This document shows, piece by piece, positions 54,503-64,000 of a stretch of 64,000 bases of DNA (position 1 is the first letter of the stretch; the number at the start of each line of letters is the position of its first letter). The notes beneath the pieces are model-generated. The model ran no database searches. It worked only from the letters and a program-made list of their open reading frames with translations, and was not told the origin of the DNA. This stretch comes from Klebsiella spallanzanii. GTDB lineage: Bacteria; Pseudomonadota; Gammaproteobacteria; Enterobacterales; Enterobacteriaceae. The translations under genes and the position numbers were made by a program. Location of the stretch: NCBI RefSeq assembly GCF_902158555.1, contig NZ_CABGGS010000004.1:169009-233008 (forward strand), read 5' to 3'.

Positions 54503-54534
54503 TGACTATACCATAGTCATTTAAGCAATATCAG
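54503..54534 (-). promoter_or_regulatory. Candidate yaeP-rof promoter overlapped by a perfect palindrome
   Basis: On the minus strand CTGATA and TATAGT are 18 bases apart. The -10 lies inside the perfect inverted repeat TGACTAT-ACC-ATAGTCA (54503-54519), an arrangement expected of a repressor operator. No known regulator is recognised. Confidence 0.4.
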
Positions 54535-54621
54535 CAGGATGAAAGGGGAACCTTTGATTGCTGACAGCCTTTTGTCGCTAGTTTAGCTACAATGTACGCC
54601 ATTTTTATCAGGAGTTTACTC

Positions 54622-55167
54622 ATGGCGCTAAAAGCGACTATTTATAAGGCGACGGTGAATGTAGCCGACCTTGACCGCAACCAGTTTCTGGATGCCAGCT
54701 TGACGCTTGCCCAGCATCCGTCAGAAACCCAGGAGCGCATGATGCTGCGCCTGCTGGCGTGGATTAAATACGCCGACGAGCGTCTGCAGTTTACCCGCGG
54801 TTTGTCTTCCGACGATGAAGCGGAACTTTGGCTGCTTAACGATCATCTGGGCGTGGATCTGTGGATTGAACTAGGGCTGCCGGATGAGCGGCGGATTAAA
54901 AAAGCCTGCTCGCGGGCGCAAGAGGTGGCGCTGTTTGCCTATAATAGTCGAGCGGCAGAAATTTGGTGGCAGCAGAATAAGAGCAAAATGGCACAGTTTT
55001 CAAAGCTGACGGTGTGGTATTTAGATGATACTCAGCTGGCACAGCTCAGCGCTTTTGCCGATCGTACGATGTCGCTACAGGCGACCATCCAGGACGGCAG
55101 TATCTGGTTATCTGATGCTAAGAATAATCTGGAAATTCATTTGACGGCCTGGCAAACACCAGCATGA
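54622..55167 (+). CDS. yaeQ: YaeQ family protein
   Basis: 181-residue protein with a PD-(D/E)XK nuclease-like fold in the family structure. The ATG at 54622 with AGGAG upstream gives the E. coli length. Typical segments are [18 protein letters not shown] and [16 protein letters not shown]. Biochemical role is unsettled; older links to haemolysin expression are weak. Overlaps arfB by four bases. Confidence 0.92.
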   Translation: MALKATIYKATVNVADLDRNQFLDASLTLAQHPSETQERMMLRLLAWIKYADERLQFTRGLSSDDEAELWLLNDHLGVDLWIELGLPDERRIKKACSRAQEVALFAYNSRAAEIWWQQNKSKMAQFSKLTVWYLDDTQLAQLSAFADRTMSLQATIQDGSIWLSDAKNNLEIHLTAWQTPA

Positions 55168-55577
55168 TTACGATTAGCCGCAGCGTAGCGATTGCGGATG
55201 AAGAGGTTTCACTTTCCGGGATACGCGCGCAGGGCGCGGGCGGTCAGCACGTCAATAAGGCATCAACGGCAATTCATTTGCGCTTTGATATCAAAGCATC
55301 GAGCCTGCCAGAGCATTATAAGGCGCGTCTGCTTACCGCCAGCCACCACTTAATTTCTGCCGATGGTGTGGTTATCATTAAGGCTCAGGAATATCGCAGC
55401 CAGGAAATGAATCGCGAAGCGGCGATAGTTCGTCTGGTTGCTTTAATACAAGAATTAACCGCAGTGCAAAAGCGTCGCCGGGAGACGCGACCGACTCGGG
55501 CGTCAAAAGAGCGTCGGCTTGCTTCGAAGGCGCAGAAGTCCTCAGTCAAAGCGCTGCGTGGGAAAGTTCGCCCTTAA
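55164..55577 (+). CDS. arfB: Alternative ribosome-rescue factor ArfB (YaeJ)
   Basis: Ribosome-dependent peptidyl-tRNA hydrolase that frees stalled ribosomes. The release-factor GGQ motif is at residues 26-28 ([12 protein letters not shown]), and a basic C-terminal tail ([22 protein letters not shown]) enters the mRNA tunnel. 137 residues (E. coli 140). Translationally coupled to yaeQ. Confidence 0.96.
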   Translation: MITISRSVAIADEEVSLSGIRAQGAGGQHVNKASTAIHLRFDIKASSLPEHYKARLLTASHHLISADGVVIIKAQEYRSQEMNREAAIVRLVALIQELTAVQKRRRETRPTRASKERRLASKAQKSSVKALRGKVRP

Positions 55578-55618
55578 GGGTATGGCGAACCGGTGGAATG
55601 GATGATAAGGAATTTACA

Positions 55619-56320
55619 GTGAAGAAAATCGTATTCTCAGTCGTGGCGGCCTGTTCGCTTTTTGCCTTATTCGGCTGTAACCATCGCTCGGAAGTAGAAG
55701 CGATACAGCCAGCGCCGATGGAAGAACTAAAACCAATGCAGCAAAGCTGGCGAGGCGTGCTGCCGTGCGCCGACTGCGAAGGCATCGAAACCTCGCTCTT
55801 TCTTGAGAAAGACGGCACCTGGGTAATGAATGAACGCTATCAGGGCGTGAGTCGTGAACCTTCCTCTTTTGCGTCATACGGTAGCTGGGCGCGTACGGCC
55901 GATAAGCTGGTGCTGACCGATAGCAAAGGTGAGAAGTCCTATTACCGGGCGAAGGGCGACAAGCTGGAGATGCTCGATCGCGATGGTAACCCAATAGAGT
56001 CGACGTTGAATTACACGCTTGAATCCGTCAAAGCCAGCCTGCCGATTACGCCGATGGCGATGCGTGGAATGTACTTCTATATGGCGGATGCCGCGACCTT
56101 TACCGATTGCGCCACCGGTAAGCGGGTGGCTGTCGCGAATAATGCTCAGCTTGAGCGCGATTATGCCGCCGCGCGCGGGACGGATACCCGTCCGGTACTG
56201 CTGGTGGTTGAGGGGCACTTTACGCTTGACGCAAATCCGGATTCGGGAGCGCCGGTGAAAGTGCTGGCAGTCGATTCGGCAGGGAAGTTTTACCAAAACG
56301 AAGACTGCAATTCTCGTTAA
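55619..56320 (+). CDS. nlpE: Outer-membrane lipoprotein NlpE, Cpx activator
   Basis: Lipoprotein that signals surface contact and lipoprotein-sorting faults to the Cpx system. I chose GTG at 55619 (AAGGA upstream), which places a normal lipoprotein signal with lipobox LFGC near residue 21; an ATG at 55598 has its purine tract too close. The N-terminal domain has CADCEGIETSLFLE with a CxxC; the C-terminal domain carries the paired cysteines DCATGKR and EDC. Convergent with yaeF, overlapping by four bases. Confidence 0.93.
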   Translation: MKKIVFSVVAACSLFALFGCNHRSEVEAIQPAPMEELKPMQQSWRGVLPCADCEGIETSLFLEKDGTWVMNERYQGVSREPSSFASYGSWARTADKLVLTDSKGEKSYYRAKGDKLEMLDRDGNPIESTLNYTLESVKASLPITPMAMRGMYFYMADAATFTDCATGKRVAVANNAQLERDYAAARGTDTRPVLLVVEGHFTLDANPDSGAPVKVLAVDSAGKFYQNEDCNSR

Positions 56321-57138
56321 TTAAGCCCTACGAGGCGGCTTGTCTTAATATAAATTCCCAACTTAAGATGCCCGACATACTGCAATTGTGTTTCGGGCTT
56401 AAAGTTTGCTACATCACCCTCGCGCATATGCAGCAGGTCTGATGGGCTAATCCAGCCCGGTTGGGCCATCGTCAGCGGGTGTCCGGCCTTCGCGAAGGCA
56501 TCGCTGACAAACTCAGAACAAAACCAGGCTTTCTTCTCTGCGCTATCCGCATCGCTGAGCTGCGCTTTGGCCAGGCCATTAACGCACTGTTGGCGAAAAT
56601 CTCTGGAGAATGGATTCAGGGAGCACAGTTGTTTTGTCACCATAAAGGGCACAAATTCAATGATGCCGCGGTAATTGTAGCCACTGTCTCTGTTTTTATA
56701 CGCGAAGTTTTTAATGCCTGCGGCCTGTTGCGGCGTGAGGGTCGGCGCTCTTAGCGCAAACAGTTTATCGCTGTGCTGCATGGCTTGCTGAAGGGAAACA
56801 ATCTGAACCCCTGCGCCGGTTGCTTCGGCAACCTGGTTATCACCGATATAGATAGCGACATGGCTAACGGAAGAGGTGCTAAAAGCACGGATCCCTAATG
56901 ATGTCACGCCAATACTGGAAGAGAAAAGGAGGTCGCCGGGACGCAGGTCTTGTTCACTAATCTCAAGCAACGTTTTGTTGGTTACTGAGCCCTGACGCTG
57001 AAATTTTATTGCCCATTGCGTTGATTGCGGGTTAATGGCGGATGCTGAAGACTCTGGCTGGCCTACGTCCATTGTGCAGGCGGAAAGCAATATCAATGCG
57101 GGAATAAGCAGGCAGCAATCTGCCACTCGTTTAGCCAT
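56317..57138 (-). CDS. yaeF: YiiX/YebB-like (NlpC/P60 superfamily) lipoprotein YaeF
   Basis: 273-residue predicted lipoprotein (lipobox LSAC at about residue 21). The permuted papain-like fold shows the histidine in SVSHVAIYIGD and the cysteine in WFCSEFVSDAF, so it may be an amidase or peptidase, though the substrate is unknown. Preceded by the proS terminator, so it needs its own promoter, which I could not identify. Confidence 0.9.
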   Translation of the reverse strand: MAKRVADCCLLIPALILLSACTMDVGQPESSASAINPQSTQWAIKFQRQGSVTNKTLLEISEQDLRPGDLLFSSSIGVTSLGIRAFSTSSVSHVAIYIGDNQVAEATGAGVQIVSLQQAMQHSDKLFALRAPTLTPQQAAGIKNFAYKNRDSGYNYRGIIEFVPFMVTKQLCSLNPFSRDFRQQCVNGLAKAQLSDADSAEKKAWFCSEFVSDAFAKAGHPLTMAQPGWISPSDLLHMREGDVANFKPETQLQYVGHLKLGIYIKTSRLVGLN

Positions 57139-57152
57139 GATTACAATCCTTG

Positions 57153-57183
57153 TAAAAAAAGAGGCTCTGGAAACCAGAGCCTC
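57153..57183 (-). terminator. Intrinsic terminator after proS
   Basis: A perfect 10-bp stem (GAGGCTCTGG with CCAGAGCCTC, 3-base loop) followed on the minus strand by seven T. Confidence 0.93.
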
Positions 57184-57191
57184 AGTTGGCG

Positions 57192-58910
57192 TTAACCTTT
57201 AATTTGTTGTACCAGGTAACTCACGATATCGCCGGTTTTAATCAGCTGCTTCTCGCCGCTGCGGCGATATTTGTATTCGATATCGTCGTTGTCGAGGTTA
57301 CGATCGCCCAGCACGATGGTGTGCGGAATACCGATAAGTTCCATATCGGCGAACATCACGCCTGGACGCTCTTTACGGTCGTCCATCAGTACCTCAATGC
57401 CCTGGGCGGTCAGCTCTGCGTACAGCTTCTCGGCCAGCTCCTGCACGCGGTAGGACTTGTGCATGTTCATCGGCAGAATCGCCACCTGGAACGGCGCGAT
57501 AGCTTCTGGCCACAGGATCCCGCGATCGTCAAAGTTCTGCTCGATGGCTGCTGCCACCACACGAGTCACCCCGATACCGTAGCAACCCATCGTCAGAATC
57601 TGGTTACGGCCATCCTCGCCCTGTACGGAGGCTTTCATCGCTTCCGAGTACTTGGTACCCAACTGGAAGATGTGACCGACTTCGATGCCGCGTTTAATCA
57701 GCAGCGTACCTTTACCGTCCGGGCTTGGATCGCCTGCGACGACGTTGCGGATATCCGCAACTTCCGGGGTTGCGACGTCGCGATCCCAGTTGATACCGAA
57801 GTAGTGTTTGCCGTCGATATTTGCACCTGCGGCGAAATCGCTCATGGCGGCAACGGTACGGTCAACAATGACCGGAACCGGCATGTTAACCGGACCCAGA
57901 GAACCTGGGCCTGCTTTCACCAGCGCGCGGATCTCTTCTTCCGTTGCGAAGGTCAGCGGGCTGGCAACCTGCGGCAGTTTTTCGGCTTTCACTTCATTTA
58001 GCTCGTGATCGCCGCGAACCAGCAGGGCAATCAGCGGAGATTTGCTATCTTCTACCGCTTTTACCAGCAGGGTTTTCACGGTTTTCTCGATTGGCAGGTT
58101 GAACTGCTCAACCAGCTCGGCGATGGTTTTCGCGTTCGGCGTATCGACCAGGGTCATTTCCTGAGTGGCAGCTGCGCGAGGCTCTTTCGGCGCAACGGCT
58201 TCAGCAAATTCAATGTTGGCCGCATAGTCGGAAGAGTCAGAGAAGATCACGTCATCTTCGCCACTCTGCGCCAGTACCTGGAACTCGTGGGAGGCACTGC
58301 CGCCGATAGAACCGGTGTCAGCCTGTACCGCGCGGAAATCCAGCCCCATACGGCTGAAGATCTTGCTGTACGCAGCGTACATCGCGTCGTAGGTCTCCTG
58401 CAGGGATTCCTGAGAAGTATGGAAAGAGTAAGCATCTTTCATCAGGAATTCGCGGGAGCGCATTACGCCAAAGCGCGGGCGCACTTCGTCGCGGAATTTG
58501 GTCTGGATCTGATAGAAGTTCAGCGGCAGCTGTTTGTAAGAGCTGAGCTCGTTACGAATCAGGTCGGTGATGACTTCTTCATGCGTTGGGCCGAGTACGA
58601 ACGGACGATCGCCACGGTCAGCAATACGCAGCAGCTCCGGGCCATACTGTTCCCAACGACCGCTCTCTTCCCACAGCTCTGATGGCTGAACTACCGGCAT
58701 TAACACCTCGATCGCACCGGCGTTGTTCATCTCTTCACGCACGATTTTTTCGACTTTTCTCAGAACGCGCACGCCGGTCGGCAGCCAGGTGTATAACCCG
58801 GAGGCCAGCTTGCGGATCATCCCGGCGCGCAGCATCAGCTGATGGCTGATAACCTCGGCGTCGGCAGGTGTCTCCTTCAGAGTGGAGAGCAGGTATTTGC
58901 TAGTACGCAT
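57192..58910 (-). CDS. proS: Prolyl-tRNA synthetase
   Basis: Class II aminoacyl-tRNA synthetase of the bacterial type, 572 residues. Motifs include [21 protein letters not shown], motif 2 [25 protein letters not shown] (shown in part here as [12 protein letters not shown]), the inserted YbaK-like editing domain (about 225-400) and motif 3 [11 protein letters not shown]-terminal anticodon-binding domain follows. Single leftward gene. Confidence 0.98.
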   Translation of the reverse strand: MRTSKYLLSTLKETPADAEVISHQLMLRAGMIRKLASGLYTWLPTGVRVLRKVEKIVREEMNNAGAIEVLMPVVQPSELWEESGRWEQYGPELLRIADRGDRPFVLGPTHEEVITDLIRNELSSYKQLPLNFYQIQTKFRDEVRPRFGVMRSREFLMKDAYSFHTSQESLQETYDAMYAAYSKIFSRMGLDFRAVQADTGSIGGSASHEFQVLAQSGEDDVIFSDSSDYAANIEFAEAVAPKEPRAAATQEMTLVDTPNAKTIAELVEQFNLPIEKTVKTLLVKAVEDSKSPLIALLVRGDHELNEVKAEKLPQVASPLTFATEEEIRALVKAGPGSLGPVNMPVPVIVDRTVAAMSDFAAGANIDGKHYFGINWDRDVATPEVADIRNVVAGDPSPDGKGTLLIKRGIEVGHIFQLGTKYSEAMKASVQGEDGRNQILTMGCYGIGVTRVVAAAIEQNFDDRGILWPEAIAPFQVAILPMNMHKSYRVQELAEKLYAELTAQGIEVLMDDRKERPGVMFADMELIGIPHTIVLGDRNLDNDDIEYKYRRSGEKQLIKTGDIVSYLVQQIKG

Positions 58911-59021
58911 GTTGTTACGGTTCCATTTGGACGATCGATACAGGCTGGAAGCCAGCCTGACACAAAAAAAGTGGTTTAGTTTACCAGTGTGGCAAAGATG
59001 CCAAAAGAGAGGAAAATAAAA

Positions 59022-59729
59022 TTAGCGTGGTTCGAGAGAAAAGACCTCAAAACCGGACGAAATCACTCTCCAGCGCACGTTAAAATCGAGCAGCCAGACG
59101 GCGTAGGTTTTTCCTGCCTCTTCTTCTTTACGATATGCCGGCCGCGGGTCTTGCGCCAGAACCTCGGTAATAAACAGCTTGAGCCGCGGATAGCGTTTTT
59201 CCAGGGCCAGGATCTGGGATTCCGTTTCTGGTGTAAAGCTCACCGTCATTTCCGCCTGCGGAGCCTGCTGGGCATAGCTGGCGCAGGCATCCGGCAGCGC
59301 TTCGGCAAAGGGCAGGTAAGGCTTGATGTCCACGACCGGCGTTCCGTCCACCAGGTCCAGACTGCCCAACTCAAGAACGACAAGTTCTTTCTGGCAGCGA
59401 ATACCTTTTAGCTCGACCAGTGACATACCGATGGGGTTAGGGCGAAAGGTTGAACGGGTGGCGAAAACGCCCATTCGCGCATTGCCTCCGAGGCGGGGAG
59501 GACGCACTGTCGGGCGCCAGCCGCCTTCCATCGTTTGATGGAAAACAAACAGTACCCAGAGATGACTGAAGCTTTCCAGGCCGCGCACGGCGTCGGCCTG
59601 GTTATAGGGGGGCAGAAGATGTAATTCACCGCCGCCGTTTTTGACCAATCCAGGCTGGCGAGGAACGGCAAATTTTTCTTTATAGGGCGATCGAATAACG
59701 CCTATCTGCGCAAACTGAAAAGCACTCAT
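59022..59729 (-). CDS. trmO: tRNA (N6-threonylcarbamoyladenosine37-N6)-methyltransferase TrmO
   Basis: SAM-dependent enzyme (YaeB/TsaA) that methylates t6A37 of tRNA-Thr. 235 residues with the UPF0066 fold: GVIRSPYKEKFAVPRQPG, then RPNPIGMSLVEL, the cofactor region. Its start overlaps the rcsF stop by four bases, so the two are cotranscribed. Confidence 0.94.
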   Translation of the reverse strand: MSAFQFAQIGVIRSPYKEKFAVPRQPGLVKNGGGELHLLPPYNQADAVRGLESFSHLWVLFVFHQTMEGGWRPTVRPPRLGGNARMGVFATRSTFRPNPIGMSLVELKGIRCQKELVVLELGSLDLVDGTPVVDIKPYLPFAEALPDACASYAQQAPQAEMTVSFTPETESQILALEKRYPRLKLFITEVLAQDPRPAYRKEEEAGKTYAVWLLDFNVRWRVISSGFEVFSLEPR

Positions 59730-60133
59730 TGCGCCGTAACGTTAAGAGCCGAACCAAGGCAGACCGCCTGACGATAGCAGCCAGGGGTTCCGCTGGTGAC
59801 TTCGCAGCGGTGCAGCAGCACGGCATTGGCTTTCATTTTGGCCGCATTAATTTGCAGACGCTTGCGGGCTGTCGGAATATTTGGGGGAGAATCCTGATTT
59901 GAGGCTTGGCATGATTCACCAGTCACTTCTCCCAGCTCGCGGAAAGGTTTACCCACCAGTTCAGTTGCATCGGTATAGATTCTTACCGGGGCCGGGCGCG
60001 TCGCTTTGGGTTTTGCCGGTTCCGATTTGGCTGGCGGAGTTACGTTGCTTTGTACAGGCTCGACGGGAGATCTGCTTAGCATAGAACAACCGCTTAACAT
60101 GAGTGCTAACAAACAGACCGGTAAAGCACGCAT
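59726..60133 (-). CDS. rcsF: Outer-membrane lipoprotein RcsF
   Basis: Sensor that activates the Rcs phosphorelay upon envelope or LPS damage and threads through BamA-OMP complexes. 135 residues: lipobox LSGC near residue 16, a Pro/Lys-rich disordered linker (about 30-48) and a C-terminal domain with the four conserved cysteines (SCQAS, HRCEV, PGCYR, AVCLG) that form non-consecutive disulfides. Confidence 0.95.
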   Translation of the reverse strand: MRALPVCLLALMLSGCSMLSRSPVEPVQSNVTPPAKSEPAKPKATRPAPVRIYTDATELVGKPFRELGEVTGESCQASNQDSPPNIPTARKRLQINAAKMKANAVLLHRCEVTSGTPGCYRQAVCLGSALNVTAQ

Positions 60134-60196
60134 AGTATTTCCTCAATAAATAATCAAACAGGGCGCTATTGAATCAGGTGCTTGCATAAATGACAA

Positions 60197-60215
60197 GACG
60201 GGCATAAAGCCCGTC
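60197..60215 (-). terminator. Hairpin after metQ
   Basis: GACGGGC/GCCCGTC with a 5-base loop, 26 bases past the metQ stop; the following minus-strand tract is only weakly T-rich. Confidence 0.45.
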
Positions 60216-60241
60216 CTGCATGATATTACGCTGAAAAAAGA

Positions 60242-61057
60242 TTACCAGCCTTTCACCGCGCCACCGTTAAAGATTTTGTTGGCCGCTTCGTAAACTTCGT
60301 CACTCTGGTAAGCCTGAACAAATTTCTTAACATTTTCCGCATCTTTGTTGTCTTCACGAGCAACAATCAGGTTTACATACGGAGACTCTTTACCTTCTAC
60401 AAAAATACCGTCTTTTGCCGGAGTTAAGCCAATCTGGCTGGCGTAGGTGGTATTAATAACCGCCAGGGCGATCTGCGCATCATCCAGAGAGCGCGGCAGC
60501 TGCGGGGCTTCCAGCTCAACAATTTTCAGGTTTTTCGGGTTTTCAATAATATCCAGAGAGGTTGGCAGCAGACCAACGCCTTCTTTCAGTTTGATCAGAC
60601 CAACTTGCTGCAGCAGCAGCAGGGAACGACCCAGGTTGGTTGGATCGTTAGGAATGGCGACCTGCGAGCCCGGCTGTAGCTCATCCAGCGATTTGATTTT
60701 TTTCGAATAACCAGCAATCGGATAAACGAAAGAGTTACCCACGGAAACCAGTTTGTAGCCGCGGTCTTTAATCTGCTGGTCAAGATACGGTTTATGCTGG
60801 AAGGCGTTGACATCGATATCGCCTTTGCTCAGCGCTTCGTTTGGCAGAACATAGTCGTTGAAGGTTACCAGCTCAACATCAAGACCGTATTTTTCTTTTG
60901 CAACTTTTTGTGCAACTTCAGCAACTTGCTGTTCCGCACCGACGATAACGCCAACTTTAATATGGTTTGGGTCTTTTTCGTCTTGACCGCAACCCACCAG
61001 AGCCAGAGAACCGATTAACGCGCCGACCGCCGCAAAGGTTTTGAAATTAAAGGCCAT
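60242..61057 (-). CDS. metQ: Methionine-binding lipoprotein MetQ
   Basis: Substrate-binding component of the MetNIQ importer for D/L-methionine. 271 residues: lipobox LVGC at about residue 23, NlpA-family binding domain (HIKVGVIVGAEQQVAEVAQ, FQHKPYLDQQ, PYVNLIVAREDN). Third gene of the metNIQ operon, 39 bases after metI. Confidence 0.97.
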   Translation of the reverse strand: MAFNFKTFAAVGALIGSLALVGCGQDEKDPNHIKVGVIVGAEQQVAEVAQKVAKEKYGLDVELVTFNDYVLPNEALSKGDIDVNAFQHKPYLDQQIKDRGYKLVSVGNSFVYPIAGYSKKIKSLDELQPGSQVAIPNDPTNLGRSLLLLQQVGLIKLKEGVGLLPTSLDIIENPKNLKIVELEAPQLPRSLDDAQIALAVINTTYASQIGLTPAKDGIFVEGKESPYVNLIVAREDNKDAENVKKFVQAYQSDEVYEAANKIFNGGAVKGW

Positions 61058-61096
61058 GTTATTTCCTTCCTGTAAGATTCGGTATTGTGTGTAATG

Positions 61097-61750
61097 TTAT
61101 TTGTGAGTCACAGCCCGGACGATACGATCGCCAGAGAATTGAATTAAGTAAACCAGAATAACCAGCAATACCAGTACGGTATTCATCACCGTTGCATTGT
61201 AGCCGATATAGCCGTACTGGTAGCCAATCTGCCCCAGCCCACCGGCACCAACGGCACCGCCCATAGCGGAATAGCCGACTAGCGTAATGAGAGTAATGGT
61301 TGCCGCGTTCACCAGGCCAGGCAGCGCTTCCGGTAGCAGAACCTTACGCACGATCTGCATCGGCGTAGCGCCCATCGCACGGGAGGCTTCGATAAGACCC
61401 GTTGGGATCTCCAGCAGGGCATTTTCCACCATACGGGCGATAAATGGCGCCGCGCCCACCGTCAGCGGGACAATAGCAGCCTGCAGGCCAATCGACGTTC
61501 CTACAATTATACGAGTGAAGGGAATCATCCAGACCAGCAGGATGATAAACGGAATCGAACGGAAAATGTTTACCACCGCTGACAGCGTGCGGTAAAGCTT
61601 CGCGTTAGCAACAATTTGCCCTGGGCGCGTAACGTACAGCAGTACGCCAACCGGCAGGCCCAGAACAAAACCGAAGAAGCCGGAGACAAACGTCATTGCC
61701 AGCGTTTCCCATACGCCGCGAACCAGCAGCCAGATCATTGGTTCAGACAT
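61097..61750 (-). CDS. metI: Methionine ABC transporter permease MetI
   Basis: Inner-membrane permease with about five membrane segments. The coupling-loop EAA motif is visible as [25 protein letters not shown] (central part [10 protein letters not shown]). 217 residues, overlapping the end of metN by eight bases. Confidence 0.97.
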   Translation of the reverse strand: MSEPMIWLLVRGVWETLAMTFVSGFFGFVLGLPVGVLLYVTRPGQIVANAKLYRTLSAVVNIFRSIPFIILLVWMIPFTRIIVGTSIGLQAAIVPLTVGAAPFIARMVENALLEIPTGLIEASRAMGATPMQIVRKVLLPEALPGLVNAATITLITLVGYSAMGGAVGAGGLGQIGYQYGYIGYNATVMNTVLVLLVILVYLIQFSGDRIVRAVTHK

Positions 61751-62774
61751 AGCCCAGTACCTCTACTTTTACATGGTGTTCCTGCAGCCAGGCGATTGCT
61801 GCCTGGGTGTCTTCCTGTGTGCCGTGCATCTCGGTCAGCATAATGCCGAACTTCACGCCGCCGGCGTAATCCATCTGCGCGCTAATGATATTGTTGTTCA
61901 CATTAAAGCGGCGTGCCGTCTCAGAGAGCAGCGGGGCATCAACGGAATGACCGGTGAACTCCATGCGCAGCATCGGGACGCTATCGGGCTGAGCTTCAGG
62001 CTTCAGGCGAGCTTGATAGTCATCCGGAATATCCAGATGCAGCGTGGACTGAATAAACTGTTGTGCCAGCGGGGTTTTCGGATGAGAGAAGACTTCGCTC
62101 ACCGTATCCTGTTCAATGAGCTGGCCGTTGCTGATAACGGCAACGCAATCACAGATGCGTTTGACGACATCCATTTCGTGAGTGATTAGTAGAATTGTCA
62201 GGCCCAGGCGACGGTTGATATCTTTTAGCAGTTCCAGAATCGAACGCGTGGTGGCCGGATCCAGGGCGCTGGTGGCTTCATCGCAGAGCAGAACTTTTGG
62301 ATTACTGGCCAGAGCACGGGCAATCGCTACGCGCTGCTTCTGCCCGCCGGAGAGATTTGCCGGGTAGCTATCGTGCTTATCGTCCAAACCAACGAGATCC
62401 AGCAGCTCGGTCACCCGGCGCTTAATTTCATCTTTAGGCGTATTATCGAGTTCCAGAGGTAGCGCAACGTTGCCGAATACGGTACGTGAAGCAAGCAGGT
62501 TAAAGTGCTGGAAAATCATGCCGATCTGGCGACGAGCGCGGGTCAGCTCTTTCTCTGAGAGCGCCGTCAGCTCCTGGCCGCCAACCTGCACGCTGCCCTG
62601 AGTTGGACGTTCGAGCAGGTTCACGCAGCGGATTAATGTACTTTTACCTGCGCCAGAAGCACCGATAACGCCATAAATTTGTCCGGCAGGGACATGCAGA
62701 CTGACATCATTCAGCGCCTGTATGCTGCGGTTCCCTTGTTGGAACACTTTGGTGATATTCGAAAGTATAATCAT
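61743..62774 (-). CDS. metN: Methionine ABC transporter ATP-binding protein MetN
   Basis: ATPase of the methionine importer. 343 residues: Walker [10 protein letters not shown] at 38-46, signature LSGGQKQR, Walker [14 protein letters not shown], and a C-terminal ACT-like NIL domain (about 265-343) that binds methionine and inhibits transport (trans-inhibition). First gene of the operon, downstream of MetJ operators. Confidence 0.98.
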   Translation of the reverse strand: MIILSNITKVFQQGNRSIQALNDVSLHVPAGQIYGVIGASGAGKSTLIRCVNLLERPTQGSVQVGGQELTALSEKELTRARRQIGMIFQHFNLLASRTVFGNVALPLELDNTPKDEIKRRVTELLDLVGLDDKHDSYPANLSGGQKQRVAIARALASNPKVLLCDEATSALDPATTRSILELLKDINRRLGLTILLITHEMDVVKRICDCVAVISNGQLIEQDTVSEVFSHPKTPLAQQFIQSTLHLDIPDDYQARLKPEAQPDSVPMLRMEFTGHSVDAPLLSETARRFNVNNNIISAQMDYAGGVKFGIMLTEMHGTQEDTQAAIAWLQEHHVKVEVLGYV

Positions 62775-62850
62775 CAGTTATTTATTATCGTTTAGCCGTT
62801 TGCCGTGGCATTTTCTTCTGCCGTGTCCAGGCGATGCCTGTCAATGAAAT

Positions 62851-62881
62851 GGATGTTAAGGCATCCAGACGTCTAAATCAA
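62851..62881 (-). promoter_or_regulatory. metNIQ promoter with MetJ operator
   Basis: A perfect Met box AGACGTCT lies at 62867-62874, with weaker adjacent 8-base repeats (62859-62866, 62851-62858). On the minus strand TTGATT (62876-62881) and TTAACA (62854-62859) are 16 bases apart, so MetJ bound here would cover the promoter. MetJ repression of metNIQ is established in E. coli. Confidence 0.78.
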
Positions 62882-62963
62882 TCTGACTCTGTATAACTGA
62901 GCACTTTCTTGCGTCTGGAAACATGCGATACTACGCATACTAGCCTTTATCAGGAGCAAACCG

Positions 62964-63530
62964 GTGGCAAAGTCAGTACCTGCAATTTTTCTAGACCGTG
63001 ATGGCACGATTAATGTCGATCACGGCTATGTCCACGAAATTGACAACTTTGAATTTATCGATGGCGTCATTGACGCAATGCGTCAATTAAAGGAGATGGG
63101 CTATGCGCTGGTGCTGGTAACCAACCAGTCCGGTATCGCCCGCGGTAAGTTTACTGAAGATCAATTTGAAACGCTGACTGAATGGATGGATTGGTCGCTC
63201 GCCGATCGCGGCGTTGATCTGGACGGTATCTATTATTGCCCACACCATCCGCAGGGAACCGTCGAAGAGTTTCGCCAAACCTGTGATTGCCGCAAGCCGC
63301 ATCCGGGAATGCTGATCTCTGCACGTGACTATCTGCATATCGATATGGCTGCTTCATATATGGTGGGTGATAAAGTAGAAGACATGCAGGCGGCGTTGGC
63401 TGCCGATGTAGGAACGAAAGTATTAGTGCGTACAGGTAAACCCGTGACCCTCGAGGCTGAAAACGCCGCTGATTGGGTACTAAATAGCCTGGCGGACCTG
63501 CCGGATGCTATCAAAAAGCAGCAAAAATAA
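62964..63530 (+). CDS. gmhB: D-glycero-beta-D-manno-heptose 1,7-bisphosphate 7-phosphatase
   Basis: HAD-family phosphatase of ADP-heptose synthesis for LPS inner core. The start is GTG at 62964 with CAGGAG upstream. 188 residues: catalytic [11 protein letters not shown] at 9-19 and a zinc site formed by CPHHPQG and CDCRKPHPG. Divergent from metN, just upstream of the rRNA promoters. Confidence 0.97.
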   Translation: MAKSVPAIFLDRDGTINVDHGYVHEIDNFEFIDGVIDAMRQLKEMGYALVLVTNQSGIARGKFTEDQFETLTEWMDWSLADRGVDLDGIYYCPHHPQGTVEEFRQTCDCRKPHPGMLISARDYLHIDMAASYMVGDKVEDMQAALAADVGTKVLVRTGKPVTLEAENAADWVLNSLADLPDAIKKQQK

Positions 63531-63579
63531 GCGTTGCGTATAAAAGATGAGCGGTTGGAATAAAAATGCGTTTTACCGC

Positions 63580-63607
63580 TTGTCACCGCCGAATAACTCC
63601 CTATAAT
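63580..63607 (+). promoter_or_regulatory. rrn P1 promoter
   Basis: TTGTCA (63580-63585) and TATAAT (63602-63607) with the 16-base spacer and GC-rich GCGCTCCC discriminator typical of rRNA P1 promoters. An A/T-rich stretch (63558-63575) upstream suits an UP element. Expected to be under Fis, ppGpp/DksA and growth-rate control. Confidence 0.93.
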
Positions 63608-63689
63608 GCGCTCCCACTGACACGGCAGATGTGAATCACTTCACACAAACAGCCGGTTGGTTGAAGAGAAAAAATCCTGAAATTCAGGG

Positions 63690-63717
63690 TTGACTCTGAA
63701 AGAGGAAAGCGTAATAT
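63690..63717 (+). promoter_or_regulatory. rrn P2 promoter
   Basis: TTGACT (63690-63695) and TAATAT (63712-63717), 16 bases apart, 110 bases downstream of P1 as in other enterobacterial rrn operons. Confidence 0.9.
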
Positions 63718-63727
63718 ACGCCACCTC

Positions 63728-63767
63728 GCGACAGAGCGCGAAAGCGCGTCGCAACTGCTCTTTAACA
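63728..63767 (+). promoter_or_regulatory. rrn leader antitermination site (boxB-like hairpin and boxA)
   Basis: A GC-rich hairpin with GCGAC/GTCGC base (63728-63752) precedes boxA TGCTCTTTAACA (63756-63767), the NusB/S10-binding element that makes rRNA transcription Rho-resistant. The remaining leader up to 63900 contains the 5' part of the 16S processing stem; no gene is seen in it. Confidence 0.88.
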
Positions 63768-63900
63768 ATTTATCAGACAATCTGTGTGGGCACTCAAAGT
63801 GACATGGATTCTTAACGTCCCTGGACGAAAAATGAATACCAAGTCTCAAAGAGTGAACACGTAATTCATTACGAAGTTTAATTCTACGAGCATCAAACTT

Positions 63901-64000
63901 AAATTGAAGAGTTTGATCATGGCTCAGATTGAACGCTGGCGGCAGGCCTAACACATGCAAGTCGAACGGTAGCACAGAGAGCTTGCTCTCGGGTGACGAG
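63901..64000 (+). rRNA. rrsH: 16S ribosomal RNA, 5' end (first 100 bases)
   Basis: Begins AAATTGAAGAGTTTGATCAT, the mature enterobacterial 16S 5' end, and runs off the window. The V1 helix (GCACAGAGAGCTTGCTCTCG) is the Klebsiella/Raoultella type. The position next to gmhB corresponds to rrnH of E. coli, hence the symbol. Confidence 0.98.

Overview
The window is chromosomal DNA from a member of the Enterobacteriaceae, most likely Klebsiella or Raoultella. The gene order from mrcB to an rrn operon follows the E. coli K-12 order mrcB-fhuACDB-hemL-clcA-erpA...metNIQ-gmhB-rrsH almost gene for gene. The first 100 bases of the 16S rRNA carry a V1 stretch (AGAGAGCTTGCTCTCGGG) typical of Klebsiella/Raoultella. 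Species level cannot be settled here.

Layout. 1-2.3 kb: 3' part of mrcB (PBP1b). 2.6-8.5 kb: fhuACDB ferrichrome uptake behind a Fur-box-like site. 8.6-9.5 kb: an extra Rpn-family nuclease gene. 9.7-15.2 kb: hemL, clcA, erpA, and a leftward mtnN-btuF-yadS cluster. 15.3-19.7 kb: dgt, degP (sigma-E promoter visible) and cdaR. 19.8-22.8 kb: an extra leftward gene for a large M60/enhancin-like metalloprotease. 23-28 kb: leftward yaeH, dapD, an ERIC element, glnD and map. 28-47.9 kb: the rightward essential cluster rpsB-tsf-pyrH-frr-dxr-uppS-cdsA-rseP-bamA-skp-lpxD-fabZ-lpxA-lpxB-rnhB-dnaE-accA, covering translation, UMP synthesis, isoprenoid and phospholipid precursors, envelope assembly, lipid A, replication and fatty acid synthesis. 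48.1-49.9 kb: an extra secreted GH19 chitinase gene. 50-56 kb: ldcC, a VOC-family gene (yaeR), tilS, leftward rof/yaeP, then yaeQ-arfB-nlpE. 56.3-62.8 kb: leftward yaeF, proS, rcsF-trmO and the metNIQ methionine importer with MetJ operators. 63-64 kb: gmhB and the rrn P1/P2 promoters, leader and 16S start.

Three genes interrupt an otherwise conserved backbone: the Rpn nuclease, the enhancin-like protease and the chitinase. The last two are predicted to attack mucin-type glycoprotein and chitin, the two main materials of the arthropod peritrophic matrix. This is the most interesting biological signal in the window, but the functional link is inference.

No CRISPR array, tRNA, complete insertion sequence or prophage was seen. 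Apart from the rrn promoter/leader stretch upstream of 16S, no gap between genes exceeds 300 bases.
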